A stretch of 64,000 nucleotides of DNA from Lunularia cruciata (taxonomy: Eukaryota; Streptophyta; Marchantiopsida; Lunulariales; Lunulariaceae). This document shows, piece by piece, positions 8,601 to 17,389 of this stretch. The notes under the pieces were generated by a model. That model ran no database searches. It worked only from the letters and a program-made list of their open reading frames with translations, and had not been told where the DNA came from. Each line of letters opens with the position of its first letter. Positions within the stretch are counted from its first letter, which is position 1. Location: positions 32,752,608 to 32,816,607 of the forward strand of contig OX419762.1 in assembly GCA_948567375.1 (NCBI GenBank), read 5' to 3'. The position numbers and the translations under genes are program-made.

Positions 8601-10461
8601 TTATGCATTGACCATCTACATGAAGAAGGGTGTAGATTACATGGTGATTTTGGAAGACAAGGAGGCTCTCAAAGCTTTTGAGGAGCTCAAGCAATCCCTT
8701 GTTGTAGCTCCAATTCTTGCTAAACCTGATTGGAGTAAGCCTTTCATCCTCTACACTGATGCTTCTAATGTAGCTATAGGATGCACTCTTAGTCAATTAG
8801 ACCAAGATGGGCATGATCATCCAATAGCTTATGCTAGTAGGCAGATGGTTTCAGCAGAGAAGAACTACTCTGTCACAGAGAGAGAAGGGTTGGCAGTGAT
8901 CTTTGGTCTCAAGAAGTTTAGACACTACTTGATTGGAGGGAAAGCCACGATTGTCACGGATCACAAGGCTTTGAAGTACATCTTCAACAAGCCTAATGTT
9001 GAAGGGAGACTAGCAAGGTGGATGATTCTCTTGTCTGAGTATGACTACACAATTGAGGATAGGCCAGGAAAGAAACATGCAAATGCTGATTTGTTATCTA
9101 GAGCCTATGATCATGATGGAGATGAGCCAGTAGATGATTCCTTCCCAGATGAGGAGCTCATGACAATCTCAGTCACTCAAGAGGTTCCAATGGAGTACAA
9201 GGAGATTGTGGATTTTGTGACAAGAGGTAACTATCCAGAAGGGATGCATGCTAGGGAGAGGAAGGCCCTTGCAGCAAGATCTAGACCTTACACAATGGTG
9301 GATGATATTCTTTTTCACCAAGGAGCAGATGGTCTACTTCGAAGAGCAGTGGGTAAGGAAGAGTCTATCCTACTCATAAAGGAGTTTCATGAAGGTTTAG
9401 TATGTGGAGGACACTTTGCAGGAAAGGTGACTGCTTTCAAGATTCTAGATGCAGGTTACCATTGGAGAGGGATTTTCAAGGATTGTCTTGATTATTGCAA
9501 AACTTGTCATGTTTGTCAAGCTTTTGCTAGAAAGTCTACATCCACTCCACCACTTAGATCAATTCCATTGCTAGGACCCTTTGAGAAGTGGGGAATTGAT
9601 TTTGTAGGACCTCTCAATAGAACCCCAAGGAACAATCGGTACATTGTGGTAGTTACTGATTACCTTACCAAGTGGGTTGAGGCTAGACCATTGAGGGATA
9701 AGAATGAAGATGAAGTGGGTAGATTTCTTTATGAACGCATTATCACTAGGTTTGGATGCCCTTTGGAGTTGGTTTCTGATAGAGGAGGAGAGTTTACAGG
9801 AAGCATTACTACAGCCATGCTACGACATTTCTCTATCACACATAGAGTAACTACATCCTATAAGCCAAATTCCAATGGCTTGGCAGAGAGAACCAATCAG
9901 ACCTTGTGCATGATGTTGGCCAAAGATGCAGAAATGGAGGGGGCTAAACATCATTGGGACAAGAGGATTCATGCAGTTTTGTGGGAGTATAGGACAACCA
10001 TGAAGACTTCCACTGGATATTCTCCATTCCAATTGGTGTATGGTATTGAGTCTACCTTACCTATTCACTTTGATCTTCCTACCTTCCAAAGCATTCATAG
10101 GAGATTGAAGAAAGCACAAGGAAGTGATGCAGAGAAGTCAAGGAAGGATCAACTCATGGAGTTGGAAGAGGCAAGAGCAGTTGCTATGGTTCGAGTGGAG
10201 CAAGCCCAAAGGAAACAAAAGGAGAGCTATGACAAGAGGCAAGGCAAGAAGAAGGTGGAGCCTTTCAAAGAAGGTGATTGGGTAATGTTGTTTGATTCCA
10301 TTCGATTCAAGAGAGTACAAAAGAAGTTTTTGCCTAAGTACTTTGGACCTTTCAGAGTAGAGAAGGTGTGGGGAAATTACACTTATGATCTCAAGGAGTT
10401 GGGAGGAAGACACTTTGATAGGATTAACCATGATAAGTTGAAGATGTACCATAGAAGGTAG
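5635..10461 (+). CDS. Gag-Pol polyprotein of element D (1608 aa, intact)
   Basis: A single open frame encodes capsid, protease, RT, RNase H and integrase. Gag spans residues 1 to about 180 (LTWYESEYQ core). The CCHC knuckle CFGCGGRGHIQRNC starts near residue 282. The protease active site is LVDGGS with D near 502. RT carries VDYKKLNAVT and a FIDD active site near 891-894, and RNase H has YTDAS (D near 1042). Integrase has an HHCC zinc region from H near 1252 and the D,D(35)E triad at about D1322, D1382 and E1418. The C-terminus has a GPFRV segment but no chromodomain. No frameshift separates gag from pol. The preserved motifs and near-identical LTRs suggest an element active until recently. 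Confidence 0.95.
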   Translation: MGKLPVFFGKDGEDVEAFVRDFKRACIGNNERRKNEWASLLPDFFEDAALTWYESEYQKRERREGEEESWETLTSALIENFLPDESYERLMSEVTFLKQGDGEKVRVYVERVEKLESRFRIVLRKGGDDVETTMIGIGAMLTKNFVGGLRPQIRSKVRYEKPSSKVEAIKIAIRMEESLEGDESDLVVKEVVHPPQGYKYGGTSDTLVTRVAPQVVVAPVLAPPPKDPLQTITEQLADLKINVVQLWEKREVDQNVGRGPRSYGNHPYRGGQPANNFNDRNCFGCGGRGHIQRNCPNSTYHGGRGYEGANRGKEGGSETQVAPNPNKGKGIASIDVVESKYEKGECSNSKGPNLELLAQEKKRAHFAEDVHSSQGFTSSKDTPMSTRSTRTSTPSTTKTPRKKLGMEDFLISKQQWNYNVLEDVGSHKANITVGQLIALNPTLRKELRGGLSSTRSKKKKKAKVPISMGVVDAKPAPWEACEYASKIDVRVNGHNIKDALVDGGSAVNAMSERLMKKLGMIPSRASTFVVSMANKQQVRPVGVMDKVVVSVMGVQNLMTFQVLKDSSYDLLLGRPWLRAARTTDRWHKGYLRIGPSNHRVTVPVTNTTNTSHSDTPSSDYWESDSKGGASGVDTSMEEETSTEEDESESDSDVYPLCAMDFAPKPEVLKDPDKSPLTLEEVERRLSTLKYGPNVTKEEKVRFEEIFCKFIHVFAFSYKDLKEVTLEEHKIEVESHARPIRQKQRRISPPISLVVKEEIDKLKEAGFIFEVENSEWVSPIVIVKKKNGKLRVCVDYKKLNAVTKKDYYPLPFIDEILEEVAGHERYSFGDGYSGYNQIKIAPEHQQLTTFTTPWGTYAFKVMPFGLCNAPATFQRFMNKVFEPFIGKFVRDFIDDFCVYGSKEEHFEHLIKVLQRLDEANASLNPEKCIFGCEEGLLLGHIISKDGIAVDPEKVRKISDLPFPSSLTKLRQFLGMVGYYRRFIFSFSNKAYALTIYMKKGVDYMVILEDKEALKAFEELKQSLVVAPILAKPDWSKPFILYTDASNVAIGCTLSQLDQDGHDHPIAYASRQMVSAEKNYSVTEREGLAVIFGLKKFRHYLIGGKATIVTDHKALKYIFNKPNVEGRLARWMILLSEYDYTIEDRPGKKHANADLLSRAYDHDGDEPVDDSFPDEELMTISVTQEVPMEYKEIVDFVTRGNYPEGMHARERKALAARSRPYTMVDDILFHQGADGLLRRAVGKEESILLIKEFHEGLVCGGHFAGKVTAFKILDAGYHWRGIFKDCLDYCKTCHVCQAFARKSTSTPPLRSIPLLGPFEKWGIDFVGPLNRTPRNNRYIVVVTDYLTKWVEARPLRDKNEDEVGRFLYERIITRFGCPLELVSDRGGEFTGSITTAMLRHFSITHRVTTSYKPNSNGLAERTNQTLCMMLAKDAEMEGAKHHWDKRIHAVLWEYRTTMKTSTGYSPFQLVYGIESTLPIHFDLPTFQSIHRRLKKAQGSDAEKSRKDQLMELEEARAVAMVRVEQAQRKQKESYDKRQGKKKVEPFKEGDWVMLFDSIRFKRVQKKFLPKYFGPFRVEKVWGNYTYDLKELGGRHFDRINHDKLKMYHRR

Positions 10462-10497
10462 AGAGACCTTCACTTTGAGGACAAAGTGAAAACTTAG

Positions 10498-10509
10498 TCC
10501 GGGGGTAAA
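10498..10509 (+). other. Polypurine tract of D
   Basis: The G-rich GGGGGTAAA immediately before the 3' LTR (TGTAACACC at 10510) is the expected plus-strand primer. It lies about 37 bases after the gag-pol stop. Confidence 0.65.
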
Positions 10510-11201
10510 TGTAACACCCATTTGTGCATGTGTGTGGTATTGTGATATTTAGCTTGGTATTACAAGTACTTAAGAGATATTATTTATATAGAGATAAAGG
10601 ATGGTTCTATATTAGTCATGGTTAGCTAAAGTTAGTCATAGCTAAGATAGATGGGACCTTACTTTAGAGGAAGTAGAAAAGATGAGCACCACTATTTTGG
10701 ATTTTAGTGTGTTGACTTGGTATTATTCCTAGGTGTTTGGCTTTGGGGAAAGAGTTGAGAACTCTTGGGCCCGCAAGCCTTTTTGTTTTGGATTCTTCTT
10801 TAGTCCAAGGATAGCCCATGTGAAGGAATCCTTGCTTTAGTGGTTGGGTCAAGATAAGACCATATGCTTAGGGGAATATGCCCATGTGAATGGATATTCC
10901 TTTCTACTTTTTGACTTTACTTGACTTTTAGTCTAGTAACTTGAGTTACTACGGTAATTAGTAACTTTGGTACGTAACTATTTCACAAGTATATAAACAA
11001 GGAGTGAGGAGGTACTCATCATCCTTTCATTTGCAACTATCTCTCTCTCATTGAGTTCTCTAGTGAGCAATGTCTTGAGTCTTGGAGTGTTAGCCTTGGA
11101 GGAGTATGATGGAGTTGGGGTTCCTTGCCTTCTTAGTCCATGGTGCGCTACCATAATAGCCATCAGAGGTTCATCCTGAGTGAGAGACAGGCCGGCTCAC
11201 A
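10510..11201 (+). repeat. 3' LTR of element D
   Basis: This is the 692-bp direct repeat of 3372-4063 with one difference noticed. It is followed by GGACAGAGAG, which resumes the minisatellite interrupted at 3371. Confidence 0.92.
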
Positions 11202-12440
11202 GGACAGAGAGAGAATGTGCAGGAATTTTTGAGTTGGACAGGAGAGGGTTTGGCAGGAGAGAAATTCTTGAGAACTGAAGGGTTTGGACAGAGGAACAAT
11301 CTAGAGAGAAATTTTTGCAGGTCTGAAGGGCAGGCTGCAAGAGTAGCAAAGGAAACTTTCACAAAGGTGAGAACAGGATTGAGGAAGGAAGGTTTCTATG
11401 GGAAAATGTGGAAAGAGTAATGAAGGACAAAATTGGAGAGGAATTTTTGCAGGTCTGAAGGGGATTTGCTGCAGAAGTTGCCAAAGGATAATCTCCCAAA
11501 GGTGAGGATAGGAGTGAAGAAGAAAGATATTTTTTTTGGGAAGATGTTGTGAAGAGTGACTGAACAAGCAGTGATAGGAGCTAGTCAGGAAGAACGGGAG
11601 GAGAATTTTGAGGTGGCTCAGCTCATTTGGAACAAAGGCAAGAAAAGATTTGAAGTTGGTTGGCATGTCTGAATGGAGTGAATCTGATCTGCAAAACAAG
11701 GCATAGGAGAATGAAGAGGTTCGGAGGGTGAGTTGCCTTGTCTGCTGTCGGACAGAATATATGTGAAGTGCTGGCTGAGTTGATGAGCAGTTGCAACCTT
11801 AGGGCAGGCATTGTCTTGACTAGAACTATTTGACTTATCCAACCTTGTGAACGTTGTTGTTGAAACTCCTGTGAATGATGAATCTTGGAAGCGGATTTGA
11901 GTTGAGTTGAGAAAAACTCTAACGGATTTGAGTTGAGAAAAACTCCATTCTAGGAACTCTCAGTCCGGTCCATGTGAATAGCATAATTAAATGATCTGGG
12001 TGCCCGGGTTTATGTTTGGTTAGATCACTCAGTTGTCATTCATTTTATTTATTTTATTTTATTAAAGAACCACCTGACCTAGGTCTATGAACTGCCAGAT
12101 CCCGAACCATAGCTTGAACCTGATGTGAAAATAGAATATGAGACCAAGCCAAGGTAGAAACCATAACACCAGACTCGGATGACGAGGTTAGTTTTGAAAA
12201 AGTCAAGAATAAAAAAAAATAAAAATAAAAACCATCAAGGAGAGCCAACCTCAGGGAAACTGAAACAACAAGTTCATATAGAGACAAATTCCTGACAATC
12301 CAGGAGTAGGGGAGGAATGTCAATCTACGGGAAAGATCCAAAAGAAGGACAGTAGCAAAAACCTAAGCACAAGCAGCCATGTGCTTGGCGCACTCTCAAG
12401 ACTGAACGTTCCCCACGACAACGTGGACAACAATGCAAGA
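11202..12440 (+). repeat. Minisatellite remainder and unassigned insert in A gag
   Basis: The first 150 bases continue the repeat units of 2700-3371. After that come loosely repeated motifs (TTTTTGCAGGTCTGAAGG twice, GGATTTGAGTTGAG twice), an AT-rich run near 12050 (ATTTTATTTATTTTATTTTATT) and unassigned sequence to about 12440, where A gag resumes. I see no gene. The whole insert (2365-3371 plus this) may be a degraded non-autonomous element, but I cannot define its ends or a target duplication. Confidence 0.5.
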
Positions 12441-13060
12441 AGGATTGTTGAAGAATTTCCATTGGTGGATTCTATGCAAATGGCTCAAACCCGACTATGG
12501 GGATTGAGACAAAAGAATAGCGTACAAGAGTATGTGAAGGCATTTCTGGATCTACAAGTCACAATAATAGACATGAGTCTAGCAAAGGCTCTCGACAATT
12601 TCAAACGAGGGTTAAAGGAGCAGATCCGTCAAGAAGTCATGGTGCAAAATCCTTGCACGGTATTTGAAGCCATTGCTTGTGCGGAGAGAATAGCATGAGC
12701 ATTGGGTGGAGGTGAAGGAGTAGTTCCACCTCAAAATTATTGGGCAGAAATGCCACACATGGGTGGACCAGTACTGATGGAATTGGGTAACCTTTGATTT
12801 CAAGATCAAGGAGCATGACCGCTTCAAGAGGAGCGTGGACGGGTAGAAGAACAAAGAGATGGAGTCCCATGAGGAGAAGGAACTTGAGGAGAACAACGCC
12901 ATCGTTACAATTGTGGCCGTATTAGGCACATATCTACCAATTGTTGCACTTGTCTCCCTAGAGGCTCTCGGCCTTTGTACAAGCAAGCTTTGAACAACAT
13001 GGAGAGGAGCATTGAAGAAGAGGAGGTGGAAATCACTTTAGAAAACAAAGATTGCTTGTA
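12440..13060 (+). pseudogene. Element A gag, C-terminal part (broken)
   Basis: The gag resumes with the capsid continuation VDSMQMAQTRLWGLRQ and the conserved QEYVKAF...L segment. A stop falls after the AERIA stretch (12696). A degraded zinc-knuckle region follows near 12900. It belongs with 1902-2355. Confidence 0.7.
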
Positions 13061-15764
13061 AATGTACCTTGCGGCCTTACTGGCTCAATAATGAAGAAGA
13101 GAAGCAAGGGAAGGAAGAAGACTAATGCACAAAGATCCCAAAAGGCAACCTCACAATTGATTGTTGTGAATGGAGTACTAGAAGGCAATCAAGTGAGAGT
13201 ATTAATCGATCCAAGAGCAACAAAGAATTTCTTATCTCGCTCTGTTGCAATAAGATTGGGAATGGATCTAGAGAGAGATAGGAGTGAAGAAGTAGAGTTG
13301 CTTAACAGGCAAACAGAGAGGATTGAATCATTACCTAGACGGGTAACACTCTCTGTAGGAGAATATCAGGAGGCAATTGAGTAGCGAGTGATACAATTAG
13401 CTTGTTATGATGCAATCTTAGGCATGCCATGGATAGAGCATTACAACCCTATGGTAGATTGGAGGAAGAAAGTAGTGAGAATCCACCAATGGTCAAGCAT
13501 TAGGGTTAAAGAAAAATCACCCAGGCAAGATTTGCTCTATATGTCATAGTGACGGCAACTGTCTGTAAGACCAATAGATGTTTCAAGGGTTTAATAAGAG
13601 AAGTCTAGAGTGCACAACTCGATGAACAAGTTCCCGAGAAATTGAAGGCTGTGGTGGATGAATTTCAAGATGTATTTCTTGATGATCTACCCACAAGTTT
13701 ACCACCAAAAAGGAGAGTAGATCATAAAATTAAGACACTCTCGAGGAAGACACCTCCTTGTAAGGCCCCATATTGCCTATCACCTCATGAATTGGAGGAG
13801 TGTTAGACTCAAATTGAGGAGATGCTACAGAAGGGGTTCATCCCAACCTAGCGTATCACCATATGGGGCTCTTGTCTTGTTTAGGGTCAAAGAAGGATGG
13901 TATAATGCACATGTGCATTGACTATCAAAGTCTCAACCAACAAACAATGAAGAACAAATACTCCTTACCTTGCATGGGTGACCTATTTGATCAACTCCAT
14001 GGAGCGAGATACTTCACCAAATTGGACTTGCAGAGCGGTTACAATCAAATCCAAATTGCAGAAGAGGATGTGTACAAAATTGCCTTTTGAACCACGTATG
14101 GCCACTTTGAATCAAGTTGGCTACAGATGCATTAGGCGTAGCAATAAGAGCAATCCTACAACAAGAATGGCATGATGTATGGCATCCAATTGCATATTTC
14201 TCTCAAAAGTTGTTACCAATAGAATGCAACTACCACACCATAGAACAAGAAGAGCTAGCCATTGTTCTAGCAACCAAGCATTGGAAGCACTATTTGGGCA
14301 AGAAGGCATTTTTTAGTAGAGACAGACCACAAACCTCTAGTCTACCTCAAGACGCAAAAGGATCTATCTTGTTGCCAGATTTGGTGGGCAAAGTGGTGAC
14401 AATGCTTCAACATGTCAATCACCTACGTGGAATGTAAGAAGCAACTTGCAGATGCATTCACCCGCATGCCAATGGCAAATAACTTGGTGGTAGAGGTTAA
14501 GATTAACCCTGAATTTTGGCCATAGATTTTGGCTGCTACAAAAACAGATTTGCAAATTGTAAAAGCGCAATCATCCAAAGGCGTCACCAGCACCCAAGGA
14601 CTCACCTTTTGTGATGGCAGATTATGGATCCCAAATGTCACAGAATTATGCACCACCATTCTAGCAGAATGTCATGATTTGGCCATTGCAGGTCATGTCG
14701 GAATGGACAAGACCTTGGATGTAGTCCAGTGCCATCACTATTGGCCCAAGATGAGCAACGACGTGATGGACTATGTGCGCAACTGCTTACTTTGTCAATA
14801 GAACAAAGCTTCTAATCAAGCTCCTCTAGGGCTCCTTCAACCTCTCCCCACGCCTACCCAACGTTGGGAATAAGTGAGTATGGATCTCATCTATGAATTA
14901 CCCAAGACCACCTCAAGGTTTGACTCCATCAAGATCTTTGTGGATTGGCTCAGAAAAATGATTCATATACGCCCTACCACCAAGGATGTGACCGCTCCAC
15001 AACGAGCTCAATTATACTTAGATGCAGTCTTCTCTCACCATGGCTTGTCCAAAGTACTTATCACCAATAGAGGTACTCAATTCACCAGTTTGTTTTGGCA
15101 AACACTCTTTGGTTTCTTCATAGCCAAGTTGGCCATGTCCACAGCTTACCACCCACAAACAAATGGCCAAACAAAGCGGGCTAATTGCACAATTGAAGAT
15201 ATGTTACGCGGCTTCACCTTAGAAGAGCAAGAAAGGTGGGATACCCTACTCTCGTTGGTGGAATTTGCTTACAAAAATTCAGTGAATACATCCTCCCAAG
15301 TCACTCCATTCTTCCTCATGTATGGTGAGCATCCCTTCACACCTTCTAGCTTGATGAAGATCCGTCCAATGGCTACCAGGTCGATGCAGTCAATACATTT
15401 GTTGCTAGAATCCAACACGATATGGAGAGCGCCAAGCATAGATTACATATTGCACAAAATTGACAAAAGCAGTATGTTGATGCACACCGTAGGCACATGG
15501 AGTTCAATGTTGGAGATCCATGTTGGAGATCAAGTGTGGCTATTGACAACCAACCTCACATTAGTTGGACCTAGTAAGCTCAGACCTCGTTTTGTTGGGC
15601 CTTTCTTGATTCTTTGTTGCATCGACGCTGTGGCCTATCACCTTGAGCTACCACCACACATGAAGATCCATCTAGTGTTCCATGTTTCCCTACTACACAA
15701 ATATGCTCCCTGATCAGGCCAAGGTCATTCTACCCAAGACATTCAACCTTGTCCGACACTCATT
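13061..15764 (+). pseudogene. Element A pol: protease to integrase (broken)
   Basis: The order is as follows. A retropepsin-like region has the active site changed to DPRAT. The N-terminal half of RT has CIDYQSLNQQT and LDLQSGYNQI. RNase H (ATDALGVAI, HYLGKKAFF) follows directly after the RT TTYGHFE region, so the YxDD part of RT is deleted. Integrase has the zinc region (HVGMDKTL...CLLCQ), ITNRGTQF (D to N at the second catalytic position) and YHPQTNGQTKRAN. Many stops and frame changes are present. C1 then interrupts it inside the link between integrase and chromodomain. The related B2 copy still has the deleted RT part. Confidence 0.85.
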
Positions 15765-15769
15765 GATGG

Positions 15770-16192
15770 TGTAACAATATGGAGCTTAGTGACGAAGTTA
15801 GTCGGGCTTACGAAGTAGAGAATAAGACAAAATAGCCTAGAATATTCTAGAAGCATCTCAGAAGCTTCTTAGGAAGCTTCCTAACTAGTTAACTTGCGCC
15901 CTAAGTAGGTAGCTTCTAGAAGGAAGCTTCTAGAAGCTTCTAACTAGCTTAGCTTGCACGCCAAGTAGGCGGCTTCTAGAAGGAAGCTTCTTGAGAAGCT
16001 TCCTAGTTAACTTGGCTTGCACTCCAAGAAAGCGGCTCAAGGAAACTTCTTGAGAAGCTTCAAGGGTCTTGTATGCTACCTATAAATACCAAGGCCGAAG
16101 CTCATGCTAGGCATTCGGAGTTTTCCCTCATTCAAGTGTCCCAATGTGAGCTTCCATTCTCCTATTTCTCTCCTCGGTTTTGGTCTTTTACA
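15770..16192 (+). repeat. 5' LTR of C1
   Basis: This 423-bp LTR starts TGTAACAATATGG and ends TCTTTTACA. A TATAAATA box lies at 16081-16088. The first two thirds consist of repeated AGAAGCTTC-type short palindromes, which are also seen in all other C-family LTRs. Confidence 0.93.
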
Positions 16193-16193
16193 T

Positions 16194-16205
16194 TGGTATC
16201 AGAGC
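16194..16205 (+). other. Primer binding site of C1
   Basis: TGGTATCAGAGC is complementary to the 3' end of plant initiator tRNA-Met and starts two bases after the LTR. This is the usual primer for plant chromoviruses. Confidence 0.85.
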
Positions 16206-16214
16206 AGGAATGGG

Positions 16215-16430
16215 ATGGATGGAATTTATGGACCACCAAATCCACTTCCGCCAAACCATTGGGACTTTCGTGTCCAGATATTACCAAAGCATCGTTTCAC
16301 ACAATTCATCACCTCACGCTTTGGGCAGGATTTTCTACATATGATCACCGTGTCAGAGGAACCCTTGATACTTCCGGTTGTAACTTATGGAGAACGGTGG
16401 ATGTGTTGTATCTACGTGTTAATCAACTAG
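16215..16430 (+). CDS. Leader module of C1 (71 aa)
   Basis: The ATG at 16215, ten bases after the primer site, opens a 71-codon frame starting MDGIYGPPNPLPPN. It ends with TAG at 16428, 33 bases before the gag ATG at 16464. It shows FRVQ, G-x(12)-P-L-I-L-PVV-x-Y and a final CIYVL. The frame is also open upstream into the LTR R region. Compared with the open module of A (1665-1868), start, spacing and end all align, although the two LTR families are unrelated. The frame is intact while gag and pol of the same copy carry stops. Its role is unknown; possibly a translation-control or Gag-accessory peptide. Confidence 0.6.
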   Translation: MDGIYGPPNPLPPNHWDFRVQILPKHRFTQFITSRFGQDFLHMITVSEEPLILPVVTYGERWMCCIYVLIN

Positions 16431-16463
16431 ATAAATTGCAGGTAGTAGAATAGAGTAGTAGCG

Positions 16464-17363
16464 ATGGCGGCAATACCGGATGTTATCCTTGCAATGCAAC
16501 AACAAATCGATCATCTTACTCGATTGTTGGATGAACGAGACCAGCAACGACGAGAACAGATAGACAGAGCGCCATATCGAGATGGAGAAGATCGCATTCG
16601 ATTTCCGAAACCCAAGGTGTTTGAAGGCAAGAATCTTCCAGGCATAGTGGAGAATTTTGTGTTTGATTGTGAACGTTACTTTGAAGCCACCAATCTTCAA
16701 GACGAGCGGAAACAAATTCTCTTGGCTTCTAGCCAATTGGATGGAGTGGCAAAACTTTGGTGGCGATTTTGAGTAGAAAGAGCTGAACGACAAATTGTTA
16801 CACCAATTTTTACATGGGCAGAATTCAAGGATACAATACTTGGTCGATTTCAGACTATAAATGCCACCCGAGCTGCACAAGATAAATTGGCGGAGTTGAG
16901 GCAGATTGGCTCAGTGAAAAGCTACATCACACAATTTCAGAATATCATCATGCAAATTCCAGATATCCAAGAAGGTGAAGTTCTGGATCGATTTGTGCGA
17001 GGATTGAAGTCACGAACCAGATTGGAGGTGACCATGCGAGAGCCACAGAATGTAGAACAAGCCATGCAATTAGCTGAGCATTTTGATTCCTTAGTTGTGA
17101 CAACTTGGTCTCGACCTCGACCTACACAAAACCCACCAGTACCACGAGTGGAAGAACCGGTACCAATGGAGATTGATGCTATCCAACGAAGACCACTTGG
17201 CACAGCAGATAGAGAAAGATTACGACAAAATGGAGGTTGTTTTTATTGTCGCCAGTTGGGGCATCGCATTGCTGAATGTCCACTCAAGAATGGACGACCT
17301 CGACAAGTTGCCCAAGTGGAGGTTGTGGAGCGGAATGATCAGGGAAACGAGGAATCCCAGTAG
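16464..17363 (+). pseudogene. C1 gag (one internal stop)
   Basis: The frame from ATG 16464 carries an N-terminal coiled-coil-like region, the capsid signature (CERYFEAT, AKLWWRF), a capsid continuation (GLKSRTRLEV) and a CCHC knuckle (CFYCRQLGHRIAEC) near the end. A TGA at 16770-16772 interrupts an otherwise continuous frame; the Cm copy has a sense codon there. The frame ends with TAG at 17361. Pol continues in another frame from about 17390, so the wild-type element probably used a frameshift or close reinitiation. Confidence 0.85.
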
Positions 17364-17389
17364 GAGATTTCGAGCCGCCTACTGGGAGC

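Larger units (their letters stand above)
3372..11201 (+). mobile_element. Intact non-chromovirus Ty3/gypsy element D
   Basis: This 7830-bp element has two 692-bp LTRs. The only difference I found is C versus T in GACCACATG/GACCATATG. It is flanked by GGAC on both sides (3368-3371 and 11202-11205), in the middle of a minisatellite. The order is LTR, primer site, leader module, zinc-knuckle ORF, second leader module, purine tract, one 1608-codon gag-pol ORF, polypurine tract, LTR. The DGGS protease motif, the lack of a chromodomain and the primer site place it outside the chromoviruses, nearest to the Tat/Athila/Ogre or moss Phygy type groups; that placement is inference. It appears recently inserted and potentially autonomous. 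Confidence 0.9.

Noticed and set aside
16104-16214. Extension of the C1 leader frame into the LTR
   Set aside because: The ATG at 16104 lies only about 20 bases after the TATA box, so it is probably upstream of or at the transcription start. The ATG at 16215 fits the start shared with the A module.
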